Of a stretch of DNA of 47,309 nucleotides, positions 1-9,129 are shown piece by piece. Position 1 is the stretch's first letter. Each line of letters starts with the position of its first letter. The translations under genes and the position numbers were made by a program. Origin of the DNA: Legionella israelensis. Its GTDB lineage: Bacteria > Pseudomonadota > Gammaproteobacteria > Legionellales > Legionellaceae. Under the pieces are notes generated by a model that was given only the letters and a program-made list of their open reading frames with translations, was not told where the DNA came from and searched no databases. The stretch is taken from the NCBI RefSeq assembly GCF_004571175.1, contig NZ_CP038274.1:1-47309 (forward strand). Reading direction: 5' to 3'.

Positions 1-1562
1 TACATCAGAAGGTTCAAGCATGGGGATAGACGTCATCTGCACCCTGTCTTCATTGGTTGTATTAAAGTAGACGTTATCAGCTCCATGAGGCGTATCATTG
101 ACCATGGACACCTGTGTATGGGAAACCACATCCACAGCTGGCAACATGTCAGTTAATACTCTGGCGGTATCGGTATTTTTTACCCGAAGCATAATCAGGG
201 TATTTAGATTCCCTTCTGTCATCTCAGCCATGGCGCGTGAGCCAAGCGCCACTTCTAAGTCCTGCTTAGTCTGAGCATAAGCGGTCACCTGAAAGCCAGC
301 ACCTCGCGCTTTATTTAAAATTTTGACAAAGGATTCCTGGATGATTTCAGATAACTCATCGCAATGAAGGTTTAGTGTGTAATTGGCATTGGGTTCTTTA
401 TATATTTTTCCAGCCGTTGAGACTAAATCGGATAAAAATGCCTTACCGACATCGGTAGCAACGGTGGCATTGGAAAGACTATCAAGACCAATGTATAAGA
501 TTTTTTTGTTCTTGATAATATCCATTAACTCAATATCGGCATCAGCTCTTGTGGTTGAAAAAATATCTGAGGCATTAGAACTGTTAATCTTGGCAAGAAC
601 AGGACCCACACTGGCCGTTATTTTGTCGTAATATTGCTTATCAAGACTTGCTGCATCATATAATTCGATTAAAAGGTTTCCCTGAAAGGCTTTAATGTCA
701 CCCTGCTGGATGATGTTGCTGACATAAGACTTCACGTATTTTAATACCGCTTTTGAACGTTCCATCGGGGGATAAGGATTACCATATTTATCAACACGAG
801 AGTCATTATCAGCGATAATCTCAGCAACGCCTGGACCATAGTTTGCGTCCGCAGTCACTAAAACCTTATCGCAATAACGCATCAATAACTGCTCAAGGCG
901 TGTAATATAAAAAGCGATTTCCTTATAGGTAATGAGCTCACCTAAGGCATGAAGCGCGTTCACCACCACATTGACATACTTCCAGGCAAAATCAGCAAAC
1001 TGCTGCCCTTCCCCATCGGCATTAATGGCATCGGTGATACGCGTGGCGACTTCTGTGATCTGGTCAAAGTTTTTTAGCGGGTTATAACTTGCCGAAACGT
1101 CAGGAAAGCCAAAATGTACGATTTTAAAATCATCGAGGCGGTTTGAGGCAAGACAGGCGGAATACATGTCACGTACTAAATCCAAGTCGCCCTTTGGATC
1201 GATAACAATCACTGCATCCCCGTTTCTGATATCCTGGTTAATTAAAATGGAAGCAAGCCTTGTCTTGCCGACACCAGTCGTTCCTAAAACAAAGGTATGC
1301 CCGCCACGAATGTCCTGACCAATACTGATAGATTTATCCTGGTTCCCCAGCCCATGAAGGTAGGGTTTTCCCTGGACAGGAGGCAGTGGTTTGAAAGGAT
1401 TTAAAAAGTTCTTAGAATCTAACAGGCCACTTAAACGGGCATTAGGATACTTTTTGACATAGTTCCTTGCCGCCTGGTAGCTCTTTGGCGTTGTAATATA
1501 GTCGAGGTTTTTAACCTGTTTTATTTGATGCAGGCGTTGGGTATGTTTAGATGTCCATAAAA
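1..1562 (-). pseudogene. traD: Conjugative coupling ATPase TraD (SXT/TOL type), 5'-truncated, runs off left edge
   Basis: An open frame runs on the minus strand from the IS6 edge to the window edge with no stop. It contains a Walker A motif GTTGVGKT near 1270-1300, VIVIDPKGDLD (Walker-B-like) shortly after, and LNLHCDELSEIIQ downstream, the order expected for VirD4/TraD coupling ATPases. TraD is an inner-membrane hexamer that feeds relaxase-bound DNA into the type IV secretion channel. The N-terminal membrane anchor is missing because IS6 copy 1 begins at 1563; the first readable residues are LWTSKHTQRLHQ. The 3' end lies outside the window. It pairs logically with traI at the right edge. Without its anchor it should not support transfer, unless another copy exists. 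Confidence 0.85.
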
Positions 1563-2381
1563 GGTTTTGTCGCAAAAAGTTATCTTCCAGGATAAGATCT
1601 GGATTTTTGGATAGGAATGGTTAACGATGATCAGTTTTAAGTGGCGTCATTTTAAGCGGGATATTATTTTGATGCTGGTCAGATGGTACCTGGCCTATTC
1701 ATTGAGTTACCGTGATGTTGAAGAGTTAGCTCTGGAACGAGGGCTAAAAGTAGACCACTCCACCATTCATCGCTGGGTTATTGAGTATTCTCCCCAACTG
1801 GAAGAGACATTTCGCAAGCGCTACAAGCGCCCTATTGGGGTTTCCTGGCGTATGGATGAGACGTATATTAAGGTAAAAGGTCAATGGATGTATCTCTACC
1901 GGGCCGTTAACAAGGAAGGCCAAACCGTTGATTTTATGCTGTCCGAAAAACGGGATGAACCGGCAGCAAGAGCATTTTTTGAGAAAGCTATTGGTTCAAG
2001 CGGCATTCCCGACAAGGTAACGATGGATAAAAGTGGCGCCAACAAAGCCGGAATCGATACCATTAACCTACAACTGGCACTGCTGTTCATGATGGGAGGG
2101 CTGTTCCTGCAGGTTAACGTCAGGCAGATCAAATACCTCAATAATATCGTGGAACAAGACCATCGTTTTGTAAAAAAAATCACTAAGCCAATTAAGGGTT
2201 TTAAGGATTTTCAGTCGGCCAGGGCGACATTGGCTGGCATTGAACTTCATCACATGCTCAAGAAAGGCCAACATCTTCAGGCAGAAAATCAGTCTATATT
2301 TGAACAGTTTTACGGGCTTGCGGCGTAAACTCGTCCAAAAATCCTGCGCTTTGAGTCTCTAATAATTTTTGCGACAAAGCC
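1563..2381 (+). mobile_element. IS6-family insertion sequence, copy 1 (819 bp)
   Basis: The element begins GGTTTTGTCGCAAAAAG and ends TTTTTGCGACAAAGCC, inverted repeats of the IS6/IS26 type. The same 819-bp unit recurs at 13027-13845 and 22321-23139 and looks identical by eye. The 8 bases on the left (CCATAAAA) and right (GTTTTTTT) do not match, so there is no target duplication. Both flanks are truncated genes (traD on the left, TauE/SafE on the right), which suggests a deletion or cointegrate event rather than a simple insertion. Confidence 0.93.
1627..2328 (+). CDS. IS6-family transposase, copy 1
   Basis: This 233-residue DDE transposase has a short N-terminal helix-turn-helix (ERGLKVDHSTIHRWV, about 37-51). 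The catalytic motifs are RMDETYIKVKG (first Asp), TMDKSGANKAG (second Asp) and NNIVEQDHRFVKK (Glu), the classic IS6/IS26 set. The length matches the family. It fills most of the element and starts 64 bp inside the left end. The product acts on the element ends by replicative or conservative cointegrate formation. The translation is identical in all three copies, so recent spread is likely. Confidence 0.95.
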   Translation: MISFKWRHFKRDIILMLVRWYLAYSLSYRDVEELALERGLKVDHSTIHRWVIEYSPQLEETFRKRYKRPIGVSWRMDETYIKVKGQWMYLYRAVNKEGQTVDFMLSEKRDEPAARAFFEKAIGSSGIPDKVTMDKSGANKAGIDTINLQLALLFMMGGLFLQVNVRQIKYLNNIVEQDHRFVKKITKPIKGFKDFQSARATLAGIELHHMLKKGQHLQAENQSIFEQFYGLAA

Positions 2382-2852
2382 GTTTTTTTTGCCATCTATC
2401 TTATATTTTGCATTATTTATAATGTTATGAAAAAAGAAAATCCCACAAAAACGAATCCTTCATTAAAATATTCTTTAATCCCAATGAGTATGGTGACAGG
2501 ATGTTTATCCACTTTGCTTGGAATCGGTGGCGGAACGATTATTACCCCTATGCTGCAATTTTTTAATTACCCTTTACGACGTGTTTTAGCCATCTCGGTA
2601 TTGAATGGTTTATTTATTGGTGGTATTGGGTCTTTAATCATTATTTATGGCAGCCTTGGTGATTCCGGCCTTCCAGAATTTTCATTGGGATATGTGAACT
2701 GGATGATTTTTATATTAATTGCTCCAACCGCCATCATTGGCTCTCCTCTAGGCGTGTGGTGGGCAAATCGATTATCCAAATTATCCTTAGAAAAGGCATA
2801 CACGGTTTTTTTAGTTTTTGTGCTTGGCGTAATGATTTATCATTTGTCGTAA
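2382..2852 (+). pseudogene. TauE/SafE family permease, N-terminal half deleted
   Basis: From the IS6 edge the frame stays open through hydrophobic residues (FFAIYLIFCIIYN), then MKKENPTKTN, then GCLSTLLGIGGGTIITP. The last is the glycine-rich signature that starts the second repeat of TauE/SafE anion exporters. Several hydrophobic segments follow up to the stop. Family members are about 250-270 residues with two such repeats; only the second (about 155 codons) remains. The ATG at 2427 lies in the linker between halves and has no good ribosome binding site, so it is unlikely to be a real start. The 5' half was lost with the IS6 event at 2381. Confidence 0.7.
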
Positions 2853-3269
2853 CCCGCAATCCTTGTGGTAAGCAAGCTACTTCTTTTTCAATTTCATGCA
2901 TTAACATTGAAGACAACAATCTTATTGTTTAGTGGTATATCTATGGTTTTCAGCGTGCATTGAATTTCTTTCCTATCACGCAAGCCATAAGTGTTGTATC
3001 CGTGCCAATAAAGATACCAACTAATAAATTATATAATTCATCCTAATTTGGGGTTGAGCGTTCATCTAAGCAATTACAATATCACCCAATATAAAATTAA
3101 ATAATTAGACTAACCGAGTCTGAAGGACTTAATTCATCTGGTACATTTCTACAAAGTTAGACCTCCCCTGTATTTATAAGGGTTAAAAGACCCTGCCCTC
3201 TTGCCTCATTTAAAAACAAGTCTTATTATATGAATACAAATAACTTTTTAAGAACTCTTAAGGATAAAA
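2853..3269. other. Intergenic stretch with one 18-bp sequence shared with 16395-16412
   Basis: No convincing gene is visible in these 417 bp. The only notable feature is TCTACAAAGTTAGACCTC at 3148-3165, which matches exactly the right part of the hairpin downstream of yhaV. It lies about 105 bp before the recombinase gene at 3270, so it could be a recombination core or a leftover of a rearrangement. Confidence 0.4.
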
Positions 3270-3866
3270 ATGCCGAAAGAAGGAAAAGCAAGGGTTTTAA
3301 CAGAGGATGAATTTAAACGGCTGCTGGTGATCGCCAAAGATGCGCAAATGCCTGAGCGAAATGTGGCCATGATTTATTGCTCATTTGGTCTGGGTCTTCG
3401 CGCCAAGGAAATTGCTGCCCTTAAAATCCCTGATATTTTTGATGAGCGGTTGAATGTTTTAGAAGAAGCAAACTTGACCCGCTCGATGACCAAAGGCGAG
3501 AAACAGCGCCACATTTATATAAACAACAAAAAAATCATTAAAGCGCTCAAAGAATATATAAACTTTCGTAAAGAAAACGACACCATCTTCAATGAGAAAG
3601 ACTGGCTGTTTAAAACTCAACGCAAGCAGAGATTCACTCCTGATGTTCTGCAAAAGTGGTTCCGCAAGCTTTACGACAAAGCAGGCATAAAAAGTGCCAG
3701 CTCACATTCAGGACGAAGAACATTTATTACACGACTTATTGAACAAGGGGCAGATATCAAAGCGGTGTCTCATTTAGCAGGCCATGCCAATATTACAACA
3801 ACTGCTGGTTATGTTGATTCAAACCCAGACAGGTTAAAACGAATATCAAACCTTGCTGTCTTTTAA
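3270..3866 (+). CDS. Small tyrosine recombinase (catalytic domain only)
   Basis: This 198-residue protein consists almost entirely of the tyrosine recombinase catalytic domain. The visible active-site set is Arg44 (GLGLRAKEIA), a Lys in the beta-hairpin (MTKGEKQRH, about 74-81), His146 and Arg149 (HSGRR), His172 (LAGHANITTT) and Tyr181. The core-binding N-terminal domain of typical integrases is absent. The ATG follows AAGGATAAAA. The gene converges with, and overlaps by 4 bp, the zinc-finger gene on the other strand. A truncated relative lies at 28986-29363. The target site is unknown. Confidence 0.85.
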   Translation: MPKEGKARVLTEDEFKRLLVIAKDAQMPERNVAMIYCSFGLGLRAKEIAALKIPDIFDERLNVLEEANLTRSMTKGEKQRHIYINNKKIIKALKEYINFRKENDTIFNEKDWLFKTQRKQRFTPDVLQKWFRKLYDKAGIKSASSHSGRRTFITRLIEQGADIKAVSHLAGHANITTTAGYVDSNPDRLKRISNLAVF

Positions 3867-4297
3867 AACTTCATTGCCGCTTTCTGGCATTTAGGTTTGT
3901 CGCAGTACCATCCATTTGATGTTTGAAAAGAAAAATCCTGGGCAGTATTTGATTTGAAACTACAGTTCACACATTTGATGGTTACTTTCGGTGGGTTTTT
4001 CAGTTTTTCAAAATTGAAGTCATTTGTAGCAAAATCAACATAATTCTCTATGGGATATTCATCCTTGCAGGATTTACACTCATGCCATTTACCAGGGTGC
4101 CCTTCCCTGCTATGTGTTGCGCAAATGGTATATCTTTCATGATTTCGAGAACAGCTGTTCGTTGCATAGGAAAAAGGAACATAAGTATGCACATCATCAC
4201 AAATCCAGTTGTCACAACAAGGTGTTTTCGTTAAGTTTTCAGAGTCACCACAAAGGCCACAAACAGGCTTTTTTAGCTTAACAACATTATTTTTCAT
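3863..4297 (-). CDS. Cysteine-rich putative zinc-binding protein, unknown function
   Basis: This 144-residue protein has many paired cysteines and histidines: CGLCG (13-17), CC/C around 27-33, CSRNH, H-C around 60-70, CKSCKDE (75-81), CVNCSF (109-114) and CDKPKC near the end. The pattern suggests three or more zinc ribbons or knuckles. No enzymatic motif is visible and the family is not recognised. It is preceded by the 111-residue gene on the same strand with a 37-bp gap, so the two may be co-transcribed, possibly with csrA upstream. It has no signal peptide and is probably cytoplasmic. Confidence 0.6.
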   Translation of the reverse strand: MKNNVVKLKKPVCGLCGDSENLTKTPCCDNWICDDVHTYVPFSYATNSCSRNHERYTICATHSREGHPGKWHECKSCKDEYPIENYVDFATNDFNFEKLKNPPKVTIKCVNCSFKSNTAQDFSFQTSNGWYCDKPKCQKAAMKF

Positions 4298-4334
4298 ATC
4301 AAATGTCTTCTCTTATAAGTTCTAAGAAGAAATA

Positions 4335-4670
4335 TTACCAACCGCTATGATTAGCCAGTAATCCAAGAATAACGTCTTTGCGCTGATCATCTAAAAATGA
4401 AAAGGCATCCACAAAATTAGCGGCATTTGCTTCGGTTAACAAAACCTGCCCTTCTTCTGGATCATAAAAGGAATACAACAGACCAAGCATAATTTTTTCG
4501 CCATGGCTTAAAGACCCAAATATGTCTTTTATAAAGTTAAAGTTTGGAGTTAACTGCTCCTTATCGTTCGCCGAATTAATATCACCTGATTTTATATTAA
4601 AAAATTGATCACCTGCTAAATGAACACCTTTTTTCCAGCATTCTAAAAAATTTGTCTGTTTATCATTCAT
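4335..4670 (-). CDS. Hypothetical protein, 111 residues
   Basis: No family is recognised. The protein is soluble and acidic, with no membrane segment. It has a hydrophobic helix (GEKIMLGLLYSFYDPEEG) and a C-terminal segment ending LLANHSGW. It lies between the csrA paralogue (24 bp upstream on the same strand) and the zinc-knuckle gene, so the three could form one operon reading leftwards. Function is unknown, and codon use looks like its neighbours. Confidence 0.55.
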   Translation of the reverse strand: MNDKQTNFLECWKKGVHLAGDQFFNIKSGDINSANDKEQLTPNFNFIKDIFGSLSHGEKIMLGLLYSFYDPEEGQVLLTEANAANFVDAFSFLDDQRKDVILGLLANHSGW

Positions 4671-4694
4671 TATTAACTCTCAAAAAATCACCCA

Positions 4695-4868
4695 TTACTT
4701 TTTTTTCATTTCAAATATTTCTTCTCTATCGACAGAAATAATACGGGGAGCATCAACTCCGAATTTTATATTACCATGCTCATCTGTTTTGAAGCATTTT
4801 AACGTTACTTCATGTTTATTTACATACAACTTCATCTTTTTTTCAAATTCAAGCGTCAAAATCTCCAT
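4695..4868 (-). CDS. csrA: CsrA-family RNA-binding regulator (57 residues)
   Basis: The short frame begins MEILTLEFEKKMKLYV and contains NIKFGVDAPRIISVDREEI. This aligns with the CsrA core in which strand 5 and the RNA-contacting segment read GVNAPKEVSVHREEI. The key residues Leu4, the Val-x-Arg-Glu-Glu stretch and the Ala-Pro turn are conserved. The second position is Glu instead of Leu, and the usual RxGE loop is replaced by EFEKK. The start has a GGAG 9 bp upstream. CsrA dimers bind GGA motifs in mRNA leaders and control translation and stability. CsrA paralogues on conjugative elements are known in Legionella and are thought to regulate the element. Confidence 0.85.
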   Translation of the reverse strand: MEILTLEFEKKMKLYVNKHEVTLKCFKTDEHGNIKFGVDAPRIISVDREEIFEMKKK

Positions 4869-5065
4869 GCCATTACTCCAAATGGTACTCGATCAAACAA
4901 TCGATAATATCAACGTTAATTCTAGTCTTTCGTTTGATATCAACAGACTTGCCCACAGATTTTGTGGATAAAACCGGATTGTCTCATTCATTTATAATAA
5001 ATAACAAATATTTCCGCCAATATGAATTATTTAAAAAACCGACACAAAGACAGATTGAATTGGAA

Positions 5066-5633
5066 TTCATATAACAATCATTTAGAAATCAAGAAAACAT
5101 TGTTAATCCTTGTGGATTCATTATAAACCCTGATTTCTCTAGGACTTTACATAAAAAATAACAACAATATTAGAAATCAAATAAAAATCATAAAGGCATC
5201 ATTTAAGCACCCAAGACAAAAGATCAGAATTTACAACCTAATAATATGTAATCGTTTTTATCATCAAAAGAACAACCTTCTTCTACCCTACTCTCAGAAG
5301 AAAACAACCCACATATAGCAATCAATTAAAAATCACAGAAGCAATCAAACAGAAATCATATAGCAATCATATGAACATCAATTTTATATCATAACGAAAT
5401 CAAAAGAACATCAAATAAAAATCGAACAATAAGCATATAGGAATCATAATGGAAATCAGGGGATGTATTAACCAATAACGATTCTCAGAAATCAAACCAA
5501 CCATCAAGTTCATTTTATAGTTATTTCGAAAAACATAGCTCCATATTAAAGCTCAGATTAGAAATCATATAGACACCAAAGGTATTTTAAGCTCCGAGAC
5601 TTAGGAATCATATAGAAATCCTTCCGGGAATCA
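5066..5633 (+). repeat. Array of ATCA motifs phased at 11 bp (candidate origin/centromere iterons)
   Basis: ATCA tetramers (with a few one-base variants), embedded in a loose consensus AGAAATCATAT, recur at near-exact 11-bp spacing. The longest block starts at 5321, 5332, 5344, 5355, 5366, 5377, 5388, 5399, 5410, 5421 (ATCG), 5432 (AGCA), 5443 and 5455. Shorter groups start at 5066/5077/5088, 5176/5187/5198, 5491/5503, 5564/5575 and 5607/5618/5630. All are in the same orientation and lie directly upstream of parA. One repeat per helical turn is the arrangement of Par centromeres built from 11-bp repeats and of some replication iterons. No gene of useful length lies in 4980-5790, which is strongly AT-rich. 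Confidence 0.75.
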
Positions 5634-5794
5634 TTGAAGTATACATATAAGTAATAGTAATTAATAAAAATACTACTTATTTTCATAATTAAGTAAAAAG
5701 AAAATAAATCAAAAAACATGTTGACATGAAATAATGCTCGGTTTAAATTAAACGTTAATAATAACAATCAACTTAAACAAAAGGAGAGTTTATA

Positions 5795-6784
5795 ATGGAA
5801 CCAAAAATGTTAGTCAGTGAAGCATCTGAAGCATTAGGTATCACAGCACAAGCTCTCCATAATCAAATTAAAAGGAAAAATTTGCTTCATGGTAAAAGTA
5901 GAAATAGAGTTTACTTTTCGCATGAAACAGCAAAACAACTTCTTGGCTTAAAGTTTTCTCCCCAAATTATTACGTTCCAAATTGTAAAAGGGGGAACAGG
6001 AAAAACCTCAATATGTTTGGCAACAGGTGTTAGAGCATCGTTGTATGGAGCAAAAACCCTCTTAATCGATCTTGATCAGCAAGGAAATTTAACTAAAGCA
6101 TGCAGGGTCGATGCTCATGATATTCCAGTAATGATTGAGCTAATAAACCAAGAAATGCCTATTGAAGATGGAATTGTAACTGTCTATGAAGGACTGGATA
6201 TTCTGCCTAGTAGGATAGAGAACGCTCTTCTTGATAGCAATCTGATGCTCAAGAGGTTACCTCTTGATCGTATTTATCGAGATATGATTTCACCACTCAA
6301 GAAGCAATACGATTTAATCTTAATTGATTGTCCGCCAGCCCTAGGTAGTTCTGTTACAGCTGCTGCTTTAGCTTCTGATCAAGTTATTGCTCCAGTTACT
6401 CCTTCTGAGTTTAGTTTAGAAGGATTGGAAATCACTAAACAAGAAATTAGAAATATTGAAAAGAACTTTCATACATCTATAAAACTTAGCCCTCTTTTAA
6501 ATGAGTTTGATGTGAGAACATCGTTATCACATGAAACAATGAATTTTCTTATGACTAATTATGAAAATAGCTTAATCAAGTCAGTAGTAAGAAAAAGCCA
6601 AGAATTTGAGAATGTTTTAACAAAAGGTGATTCTATTTATGACTCATTAAATAAAAGCCCAGCCAGAGAAGATATTGATTTATTAACTAGAGAACTTTTA
6701 GGTACAAATAATCTATGTAAAGAAAATAAGGAAAGCTCACTCTTAAATGCTGATTCCAAAAATATTGGCGCTGTAAGTGCATAA
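5795..6784 (+). CDS. parA: ParA-family partition ATPase with N-terminal helix-turn-helix
   Basis: The 329-residue protein has an N-terminal HTH resembling MerR/ParA N-domains (LVSEASEALGITAQALHNQI, about 6-25). The deviant Walker A motif KGGTGKTS is at 65-72, Walker A' IDLDQQGN at 91-98, and Walker B LILIDCPPALGS in the middle. This is the P1/P7 (type Ia) layout in which ParA both segregates the plasmid and represses its own promoter. The start follows AAAGGAGAG at proper spacing. The phased ATCA array lies immediately upstream and the winged-helix gene 21 bp downstream, so this is probably a two-gene replication/partition operon. No canonical ParB is visible. Confidence 0.92.
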   Translation: MEPKMLVSEASEALGITAQALHNQIKRKNLLHGKSRNRVYFSHETAKQLLGLKFSPQIITFQIVKGGTGKTSICLATGVRASLYGAKTLLIDLDQQGNLTKACRVDAHDIPVMIELINQEMPIEDGIVTVYEGLDILPSRIENALLDSNLMLKRLPLDRIYRDMISPLKKQYDLILIDCPPALGSSVTAAALASDQVIAPVTPSEFSLEGLEITKQEIRNIEKNFHTSIKLSPLLNEFDVRTSLSHETMNFLMTNYENSLIKSVVRKSQEFENVLTKGDSIYDSLNKSPAREDIDLLTRELLGTNNLCKENKESSLLNADSKNIGAVSA

Positions 6785-6805
6785 TTTTAATAAGAGGGTA
6801 TATGG

Positions 6806-7951
6806 ATGCCAACTATAGATGAATTAAGTAATAAAAGTAGCAAACGAAAATTCAAGAAATCTGATTATAGGCCATGGAATTACATGGATGAATTTGAAAA
6901 GGAATCAATTGGCGATCAAAAGGATATCAAAGAGAAACCAACTAATAATCAATTGGAAATCAAAAAGGAATCACGAGGTAATTATTCAAATGGCGCTATT
7001 TTAGAAACAACAAAAACAAATGAAACGAAAGAAAAAGACTCTATTGAAATCCTTTATGACACTGAAACGGCTTTGGATACAATTTTTCGTTTGACTGGCC
7101 ATCAAAAAAAAATATTTCTTTTTATTGTTGAGCGGTGCATGTCCAGGGGAATGTTAACAACAGGTGTGATAAAAGGAGAAACCCTTGTTGATATAACTAA
7201 TACAACTATAAAAATGGTTAAAACCTCAATTCAAAGATTGGTAGGAAAGGATTTGATAATAAGGGAAAAAGGAAAAACAGGTAGGGGAGGTTTTTATTCT
7301 TTTAGGATAATGGAGATGGTTAGAAATGCCGCTATCGAATACAAAAGGATGGTTTCGCTTGATGATCATATAGAAATCAATAAAGAATCATTTGGTTCTC
7401 ATAAGGAAATCAACAAGAAATCAAATGATAGTCGAAATAAACTTTACTTACCTGATGAGTGGGAAGCAATAAATATTTTGCCGTTAGAGGATAATGGTTT
7501 TAATAGAAATCATTTATTAGATATATATGAAACTGGATTAGCAGATCCACAAATGGTTCAAGAATCAATTTTACATTTTTCATATGGACTTGAATATGAA
7601 CCATCAAAATACAAACAATATGATGATGTGTTAAATGTACTTATCGGAAGATTAAGAAAAGGAAAGCCTTGGTTTGAAAAAAATTATCGTTCTCCACAGG
7701 AAATAGCTCAACAGAAATTGTTTGAAAACAAAAAATTAGAAATTGAAAGAAAAAAGAAATTAGAAGAAGAATCATATAGCTTAGCTCAGTCTGAATGGAT
7801 ACAGAATTTAAGCAAAGAAGATATTGAAAAAGTAGCACCAAAAAAAACTAATGCTACTTTCACACCACCGCAAGAAGCCAGACTTAAATTGTATTTTAAA
7901 GAAAATATTTGGCCGGAATTAAAAAGCGAATACCTAATTGAAACGGAATAG
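6806..7951 (+). CDS. Winged-helix plasmid replication/partition protein, gene contains phased repeats
   Basis: This 381-residue protein has a charged, disordered N-terminus (1-90) and a winged-helix core at about 90-170 (ALDTIFRLTGHQKKIFLFIV, then KMVKTSIQRLVGKDLI). A charged linker follows at about 185-215, then a C-terminal region rich in Lys/Glu (coiled-coil-like, about 305-350). The HTH resembles plasmid initiators or ParB-like adaptors; the exact family is not recognised. It starts 21 bp after parA, probably in one transcript. Both linkers coincide with DNA arrays of ATCA at 11-bp spacing, as upstream of parA, so the protein may bind DNA inside its own gene. The missing partner of ParA (centromere-binding or initiator) is the best guess. 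Confidence 0.6.
   Translation: MPTIDELSNKSSKRKFKKSDYRPWNYMDEFEKESIGDQKDIKEKPTNNQLEIKKESRGNYSNGAILETTKTNETKEKDSIEILYDTETALDTIFRLTGHQKKIFLFIVERCMSRGMLTTGVIKGETLVDITNTTIKMVKTSIQRLVGKDLIIREKGKTGRGGFYSFRIMEMVRNAAIEYKRMVSLDDHIEINKESFGSHKEINKKSNDSRNKLYLPDEWEAINILPLEDNGFNRNHLLDIYETGLADPQMVQESILHFSYGLEYEPSKYKQYDDVLNVLIGRLRKGKPWFEKNYRSPQEIAQQKLFENKKLEIERKKKLEEESYSLAQSEWIQNLSKEDIEKVAPKKTNATFTPPQEARLKLYFKENIWPELKSEYLIETE
6904..6973 (+). repeat. Phased ATCA repeats inside the winged-helix gene, block 1
   Basis: ATCA starts at 6904, 6915, 6926, 6948, 6959 and 6970, with ACCA at 6937, a run of exact 11-bp steps. Since 11 is not a multiple of 3, each repeat is read in a different frame; this argues for selection on the DNA and not on the peptide. 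The block encodes the low-complexity N-terminal linker. Confidence 0.75.
7365..7423 (+). repeat. Phased ATCA repeats inside the winged-helix gene, block 2
   Basis: ATCA starts at 7365, 7376, 7387, 7409 and 7420, with CTCA at 7398, all in 11-bp register. Flanking bases match the upstream array (for example TAGAAATCAA). The block encodes the linker between the winged helix and the C-terminal region. Confidence 0.72.
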
Positions 7952-8341
7952 TGTAGTAATAAAATGTTAAAATTTAATAATGAGCAAACAGAAAAATATA
8001 AAAAAAGCACAATCACTGGAACAGGCTATTTGGCTTTTAGAGGTCAAGTCCAAAAAGTGCTGTAAATTCCCATTAATTCAGCCTATCAAGTTAGTACGTT
8101 ATTTAGTCAAAGCATTCATCCCTACAACATTAGACTTTCCGGCTTCATTCTCAGCCAGCCAGTCATTAAATTCGTCCATATTAAGATAACGCCTTGATTG
8201 CCACTGCTCGTTTTGTTCAGCTAATAAAGCGCCAATCAGCCGCCATGCAGAATCATCAGTAAGCGCTTAATTAACCTCACCTAGCAAAGTTCCTTCCCAA
8301 CCTTGATACTCCGTTTATTTTTAACAACGGAGAAAATCAGC

Positions 8342-8683
8342 ATGACAGACAATCCGAAAAGATCACGACGCGAATTTTGGCAATCTCATAATGACTCATG
8401 GGAAGTCAGTGGTTTAACCCAAGCTGTTTACTGTGAACAGCAAGGCATAAGTCATTCAGCGTTTTGTTATTGGCGAGGACGTCTTCGTCCTAAAGCTTCA
8501 AAAGCGCAGAGAACATCCCCTCATTTTCTAGCGGTTAAGTCAGCTGTTGAACCTACTTCGGCAAACACGCCCTATGAGCCGGCCATTCAGTTAATGTTGC
8601 CAAATGGTGTACGCCTTGGAATCAGCGGTCAGACCGACAAAGTCATTTTACGTGAAGTTTTAACGTTTGCAGGGGCGTTATAA
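8342..8683 (+). CDS. tnpA: IS66 accessory protein TnpA
   Basis: This 113-residue product starts MTDNPKRSRREFWQSH, the conserved beginning of IS66 TnpA. A helix-turn-helix region (SGLTQAVYCEQQGISHSAFC) follows at about 20-40. It is an accessory protein needed for IS66 transposition. Its stop overlaps the tnpB start (TAATG), which implies translational coupling. The ATG at 8342 is preferred over an earlier in-frame start because it fits the family start. Confidence 0.9.
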   Translation: MTDNPKRSRREFWQSHNDSWEVSGLTQAVYCEQQGISHSAFCYWRGRLRPKASKAQRTSPHFLAVKSAVEPTSANTPYEPAIQLMLPNGVRLGISGQTDKVILREVLTFAGAL

Positions 8684-9036
8684 TGTTGCGCTTACCGGAA
8701 ACGACAGCGATTTATGTTGCAACAACACCTGTTGATTTCAGAAAAGCCATTAATGGCTTGGCTGCCATGGTGATTGAGGAATTTGAATCGCCGGCGAACG
8801 ATGGTTCTGTTTACGTTTTTTATAATCGTAGCCGTGACAGGGTTAAGTGTTTGTTTTGGGATAAGAATGGTTTTGTGCTTTATCACAAGCGCTTAGAGCG
8901 TGGAAAATTTAAGATGGAGAAGACGTCAACCCAGCTTGAAGCCATTACTCACCAACAGTTGGACTGGTTGTTGGCGGGGCTTGAATTTAAGTTGATGTCT
9001 GAATTTCCCATGCTTGATTTCAAGCATTATTTTTAA
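8683..9036 (+). CDS. tnpB: IS66 family protein TnpB
   Basis: This 117-residue protein has the diagnostic IS66 Orf2 segments VDFRKAINGLAAMV, VYVFYNRSRDRVKCLFWD and GFVLYHKRLERGKF. TnpB is essential for IS66 transposition although it is not the DDE enzyme. Its start overlaps the tnpA stop by one base. Full length for the family, no damage seen. Confidence 0.95.
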   Translation: MLRLPETTAIYVATTPVDFRKAINGLAAMVIEEFESPANDGSVYVFYNRSRDRVKCLFWDKNGFVLYHKRLERGKFKMEKTSTQLEAITHQQLDWLLAGLEFKLMSEFPMLDFKHYF

Positions 9037-9129
9037 GTTAACTTCATGATTTTATTAAATTAAACCGTTACATTGCATGCTTATTTTGGTATAATAGTGC
9101 CCATTAAAACAACACAAATAATACCAACG

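Noticed and set aside
2427-2852. Complete small TauE/SafE protein from ATG 2427
   Set aside because: The frame is open to the IS6 edge with a further hydrophobic segment, and the family has two repeats, so it is a truncated gene.
5066-5633. CRISPR array
   Set aside because: The repeats are 11 bp apart with no spacers of constant length, and no cas genes are present. The pattern fits iterons or a centromere.
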